25,235 bases of DNA, taken from contig CAIUXU010000150.1 of assembly GCA_903903205.1 (NCBI GenBank), positions 1-25,235 of the forward strand. The letters are read 5' to 3'. Position numbers and translations under genes: made by a program. Source of the stretch: an uncultured Syntrophobacterales bacterium (GTDB lineage: Bacteria; Desulfobacterota; Syntrophia; Syntrophales; UBA5619). This document shows positions 14,014 through 22,184 of this stretch, one piece after another. Every line of letters starts with the position of its first letter. Position 1 is the stretch's first letter. Below the pieces are notes generated by a model, which saw only the letters and a program-made list of their open reading frames with translations, did not search any database and was not told the DNA's origin.

Positions 14014-15447
14014 TCATGGCCGCCCCTCTTTCGATTCGAGAGAGGGGTGTCTCTTTTTCCAGTGGGTATGGAGTTCATACACATGGGCTACCTTCAGCGC
14101 CGTCTCCTCGGAAAAAGGTTTTGACGCAATCTGGAGTCCAATGGGCATTCCCGAAGATGAGAAGCCGCAGCAAACAGAGAGACAGGGGATGCCGACCAGA
14201 TTATAGATTCGGGTAAGGCGCGTTAACGCCGCGGGAACCGGCTCCGCCGTTTTCCCGAAGGAGACGGTTTCCTGGCCGATAAGGGGGGCGGTGATCGGAA
14301 GTTGGGGGGTTACGATGACATCGACCTTCCGGAAAGCGGCGGCAAAATCCTCTTGAATGATCCTGCGGAATCGCTGCGCCTTGAGATACAGGGTGGCCGG
14401 GATCGCCGCTCCATGACCCAACCGGGCGCGGACATCGTCTCCCAGGTCGGCGGAGCGGGTGACGCGCCACTTCTCCAAAGAGGACGCCATCTCGGCAAAA
14501 ATGATAACAGAAGTCGCTATGGCGGCCTCTTTCAGATGGGGGATAGAGATGCTCTGCACCTTCGCCCCCAACTGTTCAAGATCATCGATTGCCTTCTTGA
14601 CGCTTGCCCGGACCTCCTCATCAAGACCGTCGAAGTAATAGCCGGTGGGCACGCCTATGCGGATCCGTTCAAGGCCACCCCTGAGCGCCCGAACGTAATC
14701 GGGAACGGGCGCCGGTGAAGTTCCGGGATCTCGATGATCGTGACCGGCCAGGACATTCATGGCCAAGGCGATATCCGCGGCGGTTTTCGCCATCGGCCCC
14801 GGATGGTCCAGAGTCCAAGCGAGGGGATATGCGCCGTACCGGCTGATGCGGCCATAGGTCGGCTTGAGGCCGGTGCAGCCGCACAGGGCGGCAGGTATTC
14901 GGATGGAACCCCCGGTATCTGTGCCGAGGGTAAGCAGCGCAAAAGAGGCGGCCAGGGCGGCGGCTGACCCGCCGCTGGAGCCGCCGCTCATTCTCCGGGT
15001 ATCCCAGGGGTTGCACACCGGGCCGTAGTGAGGGTTGACGGAAGTCGGCCCGTTGGCGAATTCATGCATGTTCAGCTTGCCCAGAAGGATGGCTCCGGCG
15101 GAGAAAAGCCTCTCGATTACGGCAGCGTCATATTTTGGGATAAAATCAGTGAGGATTTTGGAGCCGCAGGTGTTGCGGATTCCCTTCACGAAGAAGAGAT
15201 CCTTGGCGGCGAAGGGAATACCATGCAAAGGGCCAATGTAGCGCCCGCGAAGAATCTCTTTCTCCGCCCGGCGAGCGCTTCTCAGTGCCTGCTCGGGCAA
15301 GACGGTGATGAAAGCGTTAATCTGTTTGTCGTAAGCTTCTATCCGTTCCAGGCAGGCCCGGACGACTTCGACCGGTGAGATTTCTTTTTTGGCGATCGCC
15401 TTTGCCACGGTTGAGATCGTCCACTCGGCAGGTTCAAACGGAGTCAT
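14014..15447 (-). CDS. amidase-signature hydrolase (GatA-like)
   Basis: A 477-residue amidase-signature enzyme that hydrolyses a carboxamide or similar C-N bond. The Ser-cisSer-Lys triad is Lys82 (AAKDL), Ser157 (MSGGSSGGSA) and Ser181 (GTDTGGSIR), with the usual spacing of 24 between the serines. Family blocks PLHGIPFAAKD, GCTGLKPTYGR and IGLQIASKPF are present. Its start overlaps the stop of the GatC-like gene by four bases (ATGA), so a GatA/GatC-type heterodimer is likely. True GatA works with GatB in tRNA-Gln amidation; no gatB is here, so a catabolic amidase (like AtzE with AtzG) is more probable. The last codons overlap the terminator of the convergent gene. Confidence 0.9.
   Translation of the reverse strand: MTPFEPAEWTISTVAKAIAKKEISPVEVVRACLERIEAYDKQINAFITVLPEQALRSARRAEKEILRGRYIGPLHGIPFAAKDLFFVKGIRNTCGSKILTDFIPKYDAAVIERLFSAGAILLGKLNMHEFANGPTSVNPHYGPVCNPWDTRRMSGGSSGGSAAALAASFALLTLGTDTGGSIRIPAALCGCTGLKPTYGRISRYGAYPLAWTLDHPGPMAKTAADIALAMNVLAGHDHRDPGTSPAPVPDYVRALRGGLERIRIGVPTGYYFDGLDEEVRASVKKAIDDLEQLGAKVQSISIPHLKEAAIATSVIIFAEMASSLEKWRVTRSADLGDDVRARLGHGAAIPATLYLKAQRFRRIIQEDFAAAFRKVDVIVTPQLPITAPLIGQETVSFGKTAEPVPAALTRLTRIYNLVGIPCLSVCCGFSSSGMPIGLQIASKPFSEETALKVAHVYELHTHWKKRHPSLESKEGRP
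14023..14058 (+). terminator. intrinsic terminator of the SDR/EthD-like operon
   Basis: CCCCTCTTTCG (14023-14033) pairs with CGAGAGAGGGG (14037-14047; one T-G wobble), loop ATT, and then TGTCTCTTTTT. It lies inside the last dozen codons of the convergent amidase gene, so its sequence also encodes part of the amidase C-terminus. Confidence 0.8.
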
Positions 15448-15644
15448 CGGTTTTCCTCCCCGGCAAAGAAGATGGTTGCCGGCTCGGCGTCCAGAGGGTC
15501 GAGAAGACCGAGCTGCTCATTTTGTTCGCTCAAGACTTTCACCGCAGCCTGAAGCGCCTCCTGCTCCTTTGCGTTCAGGGTGATCTCGGGAATCTTCAGG
15601 GTGAATCTCTCTGTCTCTGTCTCCGGTTCCGCTGTTTTTTTCAT
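15444..15644 (-). CDS. GatC/AtzG-like small amidase subunit
   Basis: A 66-residue protein. The ATG at 15644 follows GGAGCAAAGTGA. After a short charged N-terminus it has an amphipathic helix (about residues 24-45) and ends LGLLDPLDAEPATIFF, which matches the GatC and AtzG end pattern of an acidic turn, E-P, then a hydrophobic tail that runs over the surface of the partner amidase. It is shorter than GatC, lacking some N-terminal residues. The TGA stop overlaps the amidase ATG, consistent with a stoichiometric complex. The function is inferred from pattern and position only. Confidence 0.65.
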   Translation of the reverse strand: MKKTAEPETETERFTLKIPEITLNAKEQEALQAAVKVLSEQNEQLGLLDPLDAEPATIFFAGEENR

Positions 15645-15676
15645 TCACTTTGCTCCGTTCAAAATTACCGTTGCGG

Positions 15677-15695
15677 TGCAATCTGAAAGATTGCA
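15677..15695. repeat. inverted repeat TGCAATC-N5-GATTGCA
   Basis: A perfect 7-base inverted repeat (15677-15683 and 15689-15695), extendable by a G-T and a G-C pair. It lies in the 62-base gap between the sigma-54 activator and the GatC-like gene. On the transcribed strand it could be a processing or attenuating hairpin; as DNA it could be an operator. No T-tract follows. Confidence 0.4.
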
Positions 15696-15706
15696 TCAAC
15701 TTACTA

Positions 15707-17134
15707 TTACATCCTGTACTTCTTCATCTTTTTGTAGAGGTGCGTTCGGTGTATGCAGAGCAGGGCGGCGGCTGCGGTTTTGTTGTTGCCGGTGGAGGCA
15801 AGGGCGCTAATGATGGCGTCTTTTTCCGCCGTGTCCATGACGCTGTCGAGGGAGGTGCGCACGGCGCCGTCAGAAGCCTTCTTACCTGACCTCAGGAAGA
15901 ACGGGATATCATAAGGATGGATGGTGTCCCGCTCCAGCAGGCAGGTAACGCGGCTCAGCACATTGACAAGCTCCCTGATATTGCCGGGCCAGTCGTAGTC
16001 CAGCAAGACCGTTTCCGCTGCCGGGTGAATCTTTATTTCCGGGAAAGAGGTGTTCACGGCCATCCCCGTAAGCAGGGTCTTCGCTATCGCTATGATGTCG
16101 TCCCGCCGATCCCTGAGCGGCGGGATATGGAAACGAATGACGTTGAGACGGTAAAAAAGATCTTTCCGAAACCGGCCGTCGTTGACCATCTCCTCCAGGG
16201 GCTGATTGCTTGCGGCGATAAGTCGGAAGTCCGACTTCACCGGGGTGGCTCCGCCGATGCGCTCCATCTCCTTTTCTTCCAGCACGCGCAGGATCTTGGG
16301 TTGCATTTCATAGGGCATGTCGCCGATCTCGTCGAGGAATACGGTGCCTTTGTTGGCGAGCTCCAGCTTTCCGTATTTGCCGGAAGGGCTGGCGCCGGTA
16401 AAGGCCCCTTTTTCGTACCCGAAAAGCTCCGATTCGAGCAGATCCCTGGGGATCGATGCGCAGTTGATTCGGATGAAAGGATGCAGCCTTCTGGGGCTTC
16501 CGTTGTGAATGGCCTGGGCAAACATCTCCTTGCCTGTTCCGGACTCGCCTGTGATCAAGACCGGAAAGCTGGTTGCCGCCGCCCGCAGCGCCTCTTTTTT
16601 CAGGCTGATCATTGCGGGGTTTGTTCCAAGAATGCTATCAAAGGTGTACCGTTCTGCGCGCAGGGTCAGCAACTCCTCTTCGTACATTTTGAGTTTGGAC
16701 TGGAGAAAGGAAAGTTCTTTGGCAAGCTTGCCGACATCGTTCACATGCTTGAACATGACCTGACCGAAGACGGCAACCACTTTGCCATCCTGCTTGATGG
16801 GGATGCGCTGCACCACCATGTTTTCTCCCTTGATATTCAGCGGCTTGTTGATTTCCGCTTCTCCGGTCTTCGCCACGATGTGCATCCGGGTATTTTCAAT
16901 GACTTCTGTCGCATGTTTTCCGATCTGGGCGTCCGCATCGATGCCCAAAAACTGACCGTAAGGTTTGTTGAAATAGATGACATAGCCATCCGCATCCGTG
17001 ATGATTACGCCATTGTGGATATTGTCCAGGACGACCTCCAGAAGCTTGAGCCGGCCCAGGGGAGAGCCATGATCACCTTTTGCGGCCTTCTCTTTCATCA
17101 CGGGGTTCCTTGATCTGTCGCACAATGACGACAT
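15707..17134 (-). CDS. sigma-54-dependent transcriptional activator (PAS, AAA+, Fis HTH)
   Basis: An enhancer-binding protein that uses ATP hydrolysis to open sigma-54 promoters; 475 residues. Domains: PAS sensor about residues 29-127 (LDNIHNGVIITDADGYVIY), a linker coiled coil 133-165, AAA+ domain 168-405 with Walker A GESGTGKE (196-203), the sigma-54 contact loop GAFTGA (243-248), Walker B VFLDEIGD (265-272) and RKDLFYRLNV, and a C-terminal Fis-type HTH (435-472). No receiver domain, so it is likely to sense a small molecule or redox state through PAS. The ATG at 17134 has only GGA as ribosome site; an internal ATG at 17098 with AAGGAA is an alternative start. It is transcribed away from a sigma-54 promoter 163 bases away, the probable target. 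Downstream on the same strand lie the GatC-like and amidase genes. Confidence 0.93.
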   Translation of the reverse strand: MSSLCDRSRNPVMKEKAAKGDHGSPLGRLKLLEVVLDNIHNGVIITDADGYVIYFNKPYGQFLGIDADAQIGKHATEVIENTRMHIVAKTGEAEINKPLNIKGENMVVQRIPIKQDGKVVAVFGQVMFKHVNDVGKLAKELSFLQSKLKMYEEELLTLRAERYTFDSILGTNPAMISLKKEALRAAATSFPVLITGESGTGKEMFAQAIHNGSPRRLHPFIRINCASIPRDLLESELFGYEKGAFTGASPSGKYGKLELANKGTVFLDEIGDMPYEMQPKILRVLEEKEMERIGGATPVKSDFRLIAASNQPLEEMVNDGRFRKDLFYRLNVIRFHIPPLRDRRDDIIAIAKTLLTGMAVNTSFPEIKIHPAAETVLLDYDWPGNIRELVNVLSRVTCLLERDTIHPYDIPFFLRSGKKASDGAVRTSLDSVMDTAEKDAIISALASTGNNKTAAAALLCIHRTHLYKKMKKYRM

Positions 17135-17161
17135 TGGTTTGTTCCAATATTCCTACACAAT

Positions 17162-17177
17162 GTAGCAAATGGACTAC
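17162..17177. promoter_or_regulatory. candidate activator site GTAG-N8-CTAC
   Basis: A short inverted repeat (17162-17165 and 17174-17177) about 150 bases upstream of the expected sigma-54 transcription start, a typical distance for an enhancer. ATTCC and GGAAT flank it on either side with uneven spacing. Weak evidence; a single site. Confidence 0.3.
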
Positions 17178-17296
17178 GATCGGAATGATACACCACCTCT
17201 CCTGCCGCAGACAAGTGAAAAAATAATATGATTCGTCTCGATAACCCTTACTGTAATCATTAATATTTTTTGTTAAACGGCCCATAGGGTAAAGTA

Positions 17297-17312
17297 TGGT
17301 ACGGGTTTTGCG
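17297..17312 (+). promoter_or_regulatory. sigma-54 (-24/-12) promoter
   Basis: TGGTACGGGTTTTGCG. GG (17298-17299) and GC (17310-17311) are separated by exactly ten bases, and the fit to TGGYACG-N4-TTGC is essentially full. Transcription would start near 17323, 25 bases before the SDR start at 17348. Control by the divergent sigma-54 activator at 15707-17134 is the simple inference. Confidence 0.85.
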
Positions 17313-17347
17313 TTGTTCATCCATCATATCAAAACAAGAGGTGGATC

Positions 17348-18193
17348 ATGGTGGCATATATCAAGGAACCCGAGATCCGGCAAGACGATATTCTGAAGAC
17401 GGCGGACGTTGATTTCAATATCCACAATGTCTGCATCGTCACTGGCGCCGGAAGCGGGCTGGGAAGGGCGACGGCCATTGCCGCCTCAGTAAACAACCTG
17501 ATGACTGTGGGTCTCGACTTGGACGCTGCGGCCGGGAAAAAGACACAGGCAATGGCGCGGAAAATGGGCGGCCAGATGATATTTATCAAGGCCGACCTTA
17601 CCAGAGACAGCGACATGGACTACGCCGTGCAGGAAGCGGCCAAGCTCGGCAATATCCGCTATCTCGCCAATATCGCGGGCATCCAGCATATTGACTCTAT
17701 CGAAAATTTTCCGATGGCCAAATACGACCAGATGATGAGCATTATGCTGCGGGCGCCATTCTACCTTTCAAAACTGGTTATTCCCCATTTCAAGAAAAAT
17801 GCCGATGGCAAAGGTGTCATCGGCAACATGAGTTCGGTGCACGGGCATATCTGCACATTCAACAAGCCGGCTTATAACATAACGAAATTTGGGCTTCGGG
17901 GGCTTACACAGTCCATTGCCGCAGAGGGCGGAGGAAAGATTCGCTCCTTTACCGTAAGCACCGGCTATGTAAAAACGGCTCTTGCCCTAAACCAGATCAA
18001 GGCGCAGGCCGAGCTGCGGCAGATTACCCCGGAGGATGTTGTCCGAGATGTCATGATGGGGAAATCGCGCGTCAAGGAGATGATGTCGCCCGTGGAAGCC
18101 GCCAATCTGTTTGTTCTTGGATTCTCACGGTTTGCAACGTACCTTAACGGCGGCGACCTGCTTTTTGACGGTGGGATGGCTCTGACATACTGA
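17348..18193 (+). CDS. SDR dehydrogenase, 3-hydroxybutyrate dehydrogenase-like
   Basis: A 281-residue SDR. It has an N-terminal extension of about 25 residues, then the Rossmann TGAGSGLG (32-39) and catalytic Ser163, Tyr176 and Lys180. The surrounding blocks (NIAGIQHIDSIENFP, MLRAPFYLSK, SSVHGH, NKPAYNITKFGLRGLT, GYVKT) closely follow the bacterial D-3-hydroxybutyrate dehydrogenase pattern (NAGIQH, SVHG, NKSAYVAAKHG). The ATG follows AGAGGTGG. It is the first gene behind the sigma-54 promoter and precedes the Liv-type transporter. It probably oxidises a beta-hydroxy acid brought in by that transporter. The extension and the YNITK variant leave the exact substrate open. Confidence 0.82.
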   Translation: MVAYIKEPEIRQDDILKTADVDFNIHNVCIVTGAGSGLGRATAIAASVNNLMTVGLDLDAAAGKKTQAMARKMGGQMIFIKADLTRDSDMDYAVQEAAKLGNIRYLANIAGIQHIDSIENFPMAKYDQMMSIMLRAPFYLSKLVIPHFKKNADGKGVIGNMSSVHGHICTFNKPAYNITKFGLRGLTQSIAAEGGGKIRSFTVSTGYVKTALALNQIKAQAELRQITPEDVVRDVMMGKSRVKEMMSPVEAANLFVLGFSRFATYLNGGDLLFDGGMALTY

Positions 18194-18312
18194 TGGGGAA
18201 TTGCGGTGCGGAAAAAGGGGCGTGGAGATTGATTGAGGGCACTGGGCGGTGCGTTACGGCGCGGCGCCTGAGACACCCGGCAAGAGAGACACAAACAAAG
18301 GGAGGGAATAAA

Positions 18313-19554
18313 ATGGATTTCAGAAAAACAGCGGCGTTCTTCGTAACGGTTATTGCATGTATCATCTTTTTGGGCGCAAGCGGCGTAAAGGCCGGTGAGC
18401 CCTACAACCTTGGCGTGGCGCTTGGGCTAACCGGCGCGGGCGCATTGTATAGCGCCGACGGTGTCGAGGGAATCAAGCTGGCGGTGGAAGAGATCAACGC
18501 AAAGGGCGGGTTTCTCGGCCAGCACAAGGTGGAGCTTTTCATTCGAGACTCGCAAACCAAGCCGGATGTGGGCGTTCGCGAAGTGAAGGACCTCATCCTC
18601 AGGGACAAAATCAGGGCCGTCATCAACGACTATTCCAGCGCCGTCGCCATGGCTGTGAAGCCGATTGCACAGGAGTATAAGGTGCTGCACATCGCTTCCA
18701 TCAGCAATTCGGAAAACATCACGAAGATCAACCCCAGCCCCTACACGTTTCAGGTGGTTCCCAACAGCTACATGCAGGCCAAGGCTGCTTCCGTCGGTAT
18801 CGCGAAGATAGCCAACCAGAAGGGCTGGAAGGAATATATCACCATCGCCTCGGACTATGAGTGGGGGAGATCAACGCAGGCTGAGGCGGTTAAATTCCTG
18901 AAGGAACTGGCGCCGAATCTGACACTGAAGAAGGAGTTCTGGCCGCGACTGGGCGAGACGCAGTTCACCTCCTACATCACCGGTATCATGGCCATGAAAC
19001 CCGATTTCGTCTTCGGCAGCGTGGCATCCAATGACAACGTCGCATGGATGGAGCAGGCCAAGACATACGGTTTCTTCGACAAAATCCCCTATCCCGGCTC
19101 TTTGATTACAGTGACAGAGCTTCAGTTGCAGGCAAAGACGCTGCCCCGTAATATGATTGCACTCACCAGGGCGCCGTTTTTTGCGCACATGGACAACCCG
19201 ATGATGACCGATTTCGTCAAAAACTACCGCGCGAAATACAACAAGTTCCCCAGCGATTGGGCAGTGCTCAGCTATGACGCCGTATATGCCCTGAAGCAGG
19301 GCGTTGAAAAAGCAAAAACCATCGATACGGAAAAGGTAAAGGATGCAATGAAGGGTATGACGGTCAACCTGACGAGGGGCAAGTTGGCCTTCCGGACAAT
19401 CGACAACCAGCTCAGTTGCTCCTCCTACATGGGCACCATCGCCGACGACCCCAGGTACCCGTTCCCGATTTACAAGGAGATTGTCGAAGTCAAGGGAAGT
19501 GAAAGCGAACGTCCCGAAAGCGAGATACTGGAAGCCCGAAAGGCAGCCAAATAA
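18313..19554 (+). CDS. ABC transporter substrate-binding protein, branched-chain amino acid (LivK) type
   Basis: Periplasmic receptor for the Liv-type ABC importer; 413 residues. The ATG at 18313 follows GGAGGG (18301-18305) and starts a signal peptide (basic MDFRK, hydrophobic core, cleavage-like VKA at 25-27); an in-frame extension upstream has no ribosome site. The mature protein opens with YNLGVALGLTGAGALYSADG and VEGIKLAVEEINAKGG, the type-I periplasmic binding fold signature, followed by ELFIRDSQTKPDVGVREVKDLI. Members of this group bind amino acids, but also aromatic and short carboxylic acids or amides, and the linked acyl-CoA ligase points to an organic acid. A 119-base spacer separates it from the SDR. 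Confidence 0.9.
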   Translation: MDFRKTAAFFVTVIACIIFLGASGVKAGEPYNLGVALGLTGAGALYSADGVEGIKLAVEEINAKGGFLGQHKVELFIRDSQTKPDVGVREVKDLILRDKIRAVINDYSSAVAMAVKPIAQEYKVLHIASISNSENITKINPSPYTFQVVPNSYMQAKAASVGIAKIANQKGWKEYITIASDYEWGRSTQAEAVKFLKELAPNLTLKKEFWPRLGETQFTSYITGIMAMKPDFVFGSVASNDNVAWMEQAKTYGFFDKIPYPGSLITVTELQLQAKTLPRNMIALTRAPFFAHMDNPMMTDFVKNYRAKYNKFPSDWAVLSYDAVYALKQGVEKAKTIDTEKVKDAMKGMTVNLTRGKLAFRTIDNQLSCSSYMGTIADDPRYPFPIYKEIVEVKGSESERPESEILEARKAAK

Positions 19555-19571
19555 CCCCAGGGGAAACGGTT

Positions 19572-20456
19572 GTGGATATTACCTCATTATTTACACAGTT
19601 TCTAAGTGGACTGACCTACGGCACGATCCTTTTTCTCGTTGCCGCAGGTCTGTCCCTTATTTTTGGCGTCATGAATATCCTGAATTTCGCCCATGCGGCC
19701 CTCTGGCTCATGGGCGCCTATTTTTCCTACACCTTCTGGAACCTCATGCAGGATTATTCATTCGGGTTCTGGCTCAGCATACCGCTTGCAGGTCTTGCGG
19801 CGGCCGCCGTGGGGTGGGTTATGGAGGTCGTGCTGATCAAGCGGATCTACAAGCGCGAACTGTACGAGCAGCTTCTCATTACCTACTCCATCGCGTTGAT
19901 CCTGAGTGACACGATAAAGCTAACATGGGGCGTAACGAACAAGTTGATTGTCCGGCCCGAGATCATTCAAAAGCCCGTTTTCATCTTCGGGGCGCCGCTT
20001 GATTCCTACTTCATTTTCGTCATTCTTGCGGGCGCCGCGGTGGCAAGCGGGCTTTGGTGGTTTCTGAAGTACACGCGTTACGGCCATATCGTCAAAGCCG
20101 CCGTCCACAGCCGGGAGATGGTCGCCGCGCTGGGCATCCCCATTCCGCGAATCTACACCTGGGTATTCACGCTGGGCATATTTCTGGCCGGCTTTGCGGG
20201 GGGTATCCAGGCGCCAATCGGATCGATCACGCTGGGCATGGATACCGCCATCATCATCCAGGCGTTTTGCGTAGTCGTTATCGGCGGATTCGGCAGCCTG
20301 CTGGGAACCCTCGTCGGCTCGCTCATTGTGGGGGAGGTCATGTCGTTCACCATCCTCTTCTGGCCCGAAGGGGCGATGGTCCTGATTTTTGTGATCACAG
20401 CCGCGATCCTGATTGTGCGACCCTGGGGACTGTTCGGCACACCGATGAGGACCTGA
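19572..20456 (+). CDS. livH: branched-chain-type ABC transporter permease LivH
   Basis: One of the two inner-membrane permeases of the importer; 294 residues, standard length. The GTG start follows AGGGGAAAC. The N-terminus TQFLSGLTYGTILFLVAAGL, then SLIFGVMNILNFAHAAL, is the LivH hallmark. The conserved cytoplasmic EAA-like region appears around the MVAALGIPIPRIYTWVF segment, followed by GFAGGIQAP and the C-terminal GSLLGTLVGSLIVGE. Several hydrophobic helices. It lies 17 bases after the binding-protein gene and three before livM. Confidence 0.93.
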   Translation: MDITSLFTQFLSGLTYGTILFLVAAGLSLIFGVMNILNFAHAALWLMGAYFSYTFWNLMQDYSFGFWLSIPLAGLAAAAVGWVMEVVLIKRIYKRELYEQLLITYSIALILSDTIKLTWGVTNKLIVRPEIIQKPVFIFGAPLDSYFIFVILAGAAVASGLWWFLKYTRYGHIVKAAVHSREMVAALGIPIPRIYTWVFTLGIFLAGFAGGIQAPIGSITLGMDTAIIIQAFCVVVIGGFGSLLGTLVGSLIVGEVMSFTILFWPEGAMVLIFVITAAILIVRPWGLFGTPMRT

Positions 20457-20459
20457 CCG

Positions 20460-21413
20460 ATGAAAAACAAATACCTTTTTCCTGTGGCCCTGTTTCTGCT
20501 CGCAATCGCGCTGCCCTACATCGTGCCCGAGTTCTGGGTTCATGTGCTCACCGAGATCCTCATCATGGGGCTTTTTGCCGCCAGCTTTAACATGGTTTTC
20601 GGCTACATGGGGCAACTGACCTTCGGCCATGCCGCCTACTACGGCGTCGGCGCCTACACGACGGGGCTGCTGATGGTGAAGGCCAATGTCCCGCTCCTTC
20701 TCTGCCTCCCCCTCTCCATGCTTTCGGCGGGTCTCTGCGCTGCGGTGCTCGGCTATTTCTGCGTAAAACTCCGGGGCATATACTTCGCCATTCTCACGAT
20801 GGCATTCGGTCAGCTTGTCTATTACATCATCTTCCAGTGGTACTCCTTCACCGGCGGCGACAACGGTCTGCAGGGCATCGTCCCCCCGGCGTTTCTCGGC
20901 AAGGCGGCCAATCCTTATTACTTTTTCACGCTGATCGTCGTTGCAATCGGGATGATCGCGCTCTGGATCATCAGCGAGTCGCCTTTCGGCTACACCATGC
21001 GGGCCATCCGCGACAATGCCGAGCGCACCGAATTCATAGGTATTAACGTGCAGCGTTACATGCATCTCAACTTTATCATTGCCGCGATGTTCGCCGGACT
21101 TGCCGGCGCCCTCTGGGGACCGTTCAACCGCAGTGTCGCCCCGGATCTTTGCAACTGGCAACACTCCGGAATGCCGGTGTTCATGACGGTCATGGGCGGG
21201 CCTTTCAATTTTCTCGGCCCGTTGATCGGCTCCGCCATCTATACGATGCTCATGGCCTTTGTCACCAGCTTTACGGAATATTGGCCCATGGTGAGTGGTA
21301 TTATCATTATTCTTGTCGTGCTCCTCCTGCCGGGAGGGCTTTTGGGACTGCTTGAGGACAAATTTCCCTTCCTGAGGCGGAAGGACGACAGTGAAAAAGG
21401 GGCGGAAGAATAG
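20460..21413 (+). CDS. livM: branched-chain-type ABC transporter permease LivM
   Basis: Second permease of the importer; 317 residues. Family blocks are NMVFGYMGQLTFGHAAYYGVGAY, LRGIYFAILTMAFGQL, the cytoplasmic loop SPFGYTMRAIRDNAERTEFIGINVQRY, GLAGALWGPFNR and the late MTVMGGPFNFLGPLIGSAIY. Its start is three bases after livH with AGGA ahead of it, so the two are coupled. A charged tail ends the protein at the base before the livG start. Confidence 0.93.
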   Translation: MKNKYLFPVALFLLAIALPYIVPEFWVHVLTEILIMGLFAASFNMVFGYMGQLTFGHAAYYGVGAYTTGLLMVKANVPLLLCLPLSMLSAGLCAAVLGYFCVKLRGIYFAILTMAFGQLVYYIIFQWYSFTGGDNGLQGIVPPAFLGKAANPYYFFTLIVVAIGMIALWIISESPFGYTMRAIRDNAERTEFIGINVQRYMHLNFIIAAMFAGLAGALWGPFNRSVAPDLCNWQHSGMPVFMTVMGGPFNFLGPLIGSAIYTMLMAFVTSFTEYWPMVSGIIIILVVLLLPGGLLGLLEDKFPFLRRKDDSEKGAEE

Positions 21414-22184
21414 ATGGCAAGGGCGATGGACAATATCTGCGAAAACATCCTGAAGATCGACAGGCTGAAAAAGTCTTTCGGCAAATACAGTGTGCTCACC
21501 GATGTGAGCTACAGCCTGCGGAAGGGGGAGATTGCGGCGATCATCGGGCCAAACGGCGCCGGGAAAAGCACCTTCTTCAACCTGATCACAGGTTACCACC
21601 ATGTGGACGGAGGAACGGTCCATTTCCTGGGCAGGGAGATCACCAACTGGCCGAGGCACCGCATCGCCCGCGCGGGAATCAGCCGCGCCTTCCAGGTGAG
21701 CAACATCTATGCGCGCCTGACCACATTCGAGAACGTGAGACAGGCCATCCTGGCGCAGGAAAAACGGACGCTCGATATCTTCACCCCTGCGCACAGGCTT
21801 GCCGAGAAAAATACACTGGAACTCATCGATCTGACAGGACTTATGCCCAACCGGAAACATCTGGCAGGCATCCTCTCGCAGGGCGACAAGAAAAAACTCG
21901 AACTGGCGCTGGCGCTGGCGGGAAAGCCGGAGCTTCTTCTGCTGGACGAACCAACGGCCGGCATGTCGTCTGAAGAGACGCAGGAAACGATGGAGCTGGT
22001 GAAACGGCTGAACAGGGAGATCGGGCTCAGCATTCTTTTCACGGAACATGACATATCGGTGATCTTCGGCTATGCCCATAAACTCTCTGTTTTGTACCAG
22101 GGCATGGTGATCGCCGAAGGCACGCCCGAAGAGGTGAGAAAAAACGAAGAAGCGCAACAATGCTATCTCGGTGAGGAAGTATGA
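21414..22184 (+). CDS. livG: branched-chain-type ABC transporter ATPase LivG
   Basis: First ATPase subunit; 256 residues. Walker A is GPNGAGKS (45-52), Walker B region LLLLDEP (174-180), and the H-loop is TEHD. The signature loop reads LSQGDKKKLE instead of the usual LSYGEQRRLE, a mild variation. The ATG directly abuts the livM stop (TAGATG); an ATG four codons further in is an alternative. It overlaps livF by four bases. Confidence 0.93.
   Translation: MARAMDNICENILKIDRLKKSFGKYSVLTDVSYSLRKGEIAAIIGPNGAGKSTFFNLITGYHHVDGGTVHFLGREITNWPRHRIARAGISRAFQVSNIYARLTTFENVRQAILAQEKRTLDIFTPAHRLAEKNTLELIDLTGLMPNRKHLAGILSQGDKKKLELALALAGKPELLLLDEPTAGMSSEETQETMELVKRLNREIGLSILFTEHDISVIFGYAHKLSVLYQGMVIAEGTPEEVRKNEEAQQCYLGEEV

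Noticed and set aside
15917..17113. 398-codon plus-strand frame opposite the sigma-54 activator
   Set aside because: Antisense shadow of a well-defined PAS/AAA+/Fis protein.
19920..22160. 746-codon open frame on the minus strand across the liv genes
   Set aside because: It lies wholly antisense to livH, livM and livG, all with clear family motifs; its composition (rich in His, Arg, Asp, Gln) is typical of a shadow frame, and it has no ribosome site or recognisable domain.
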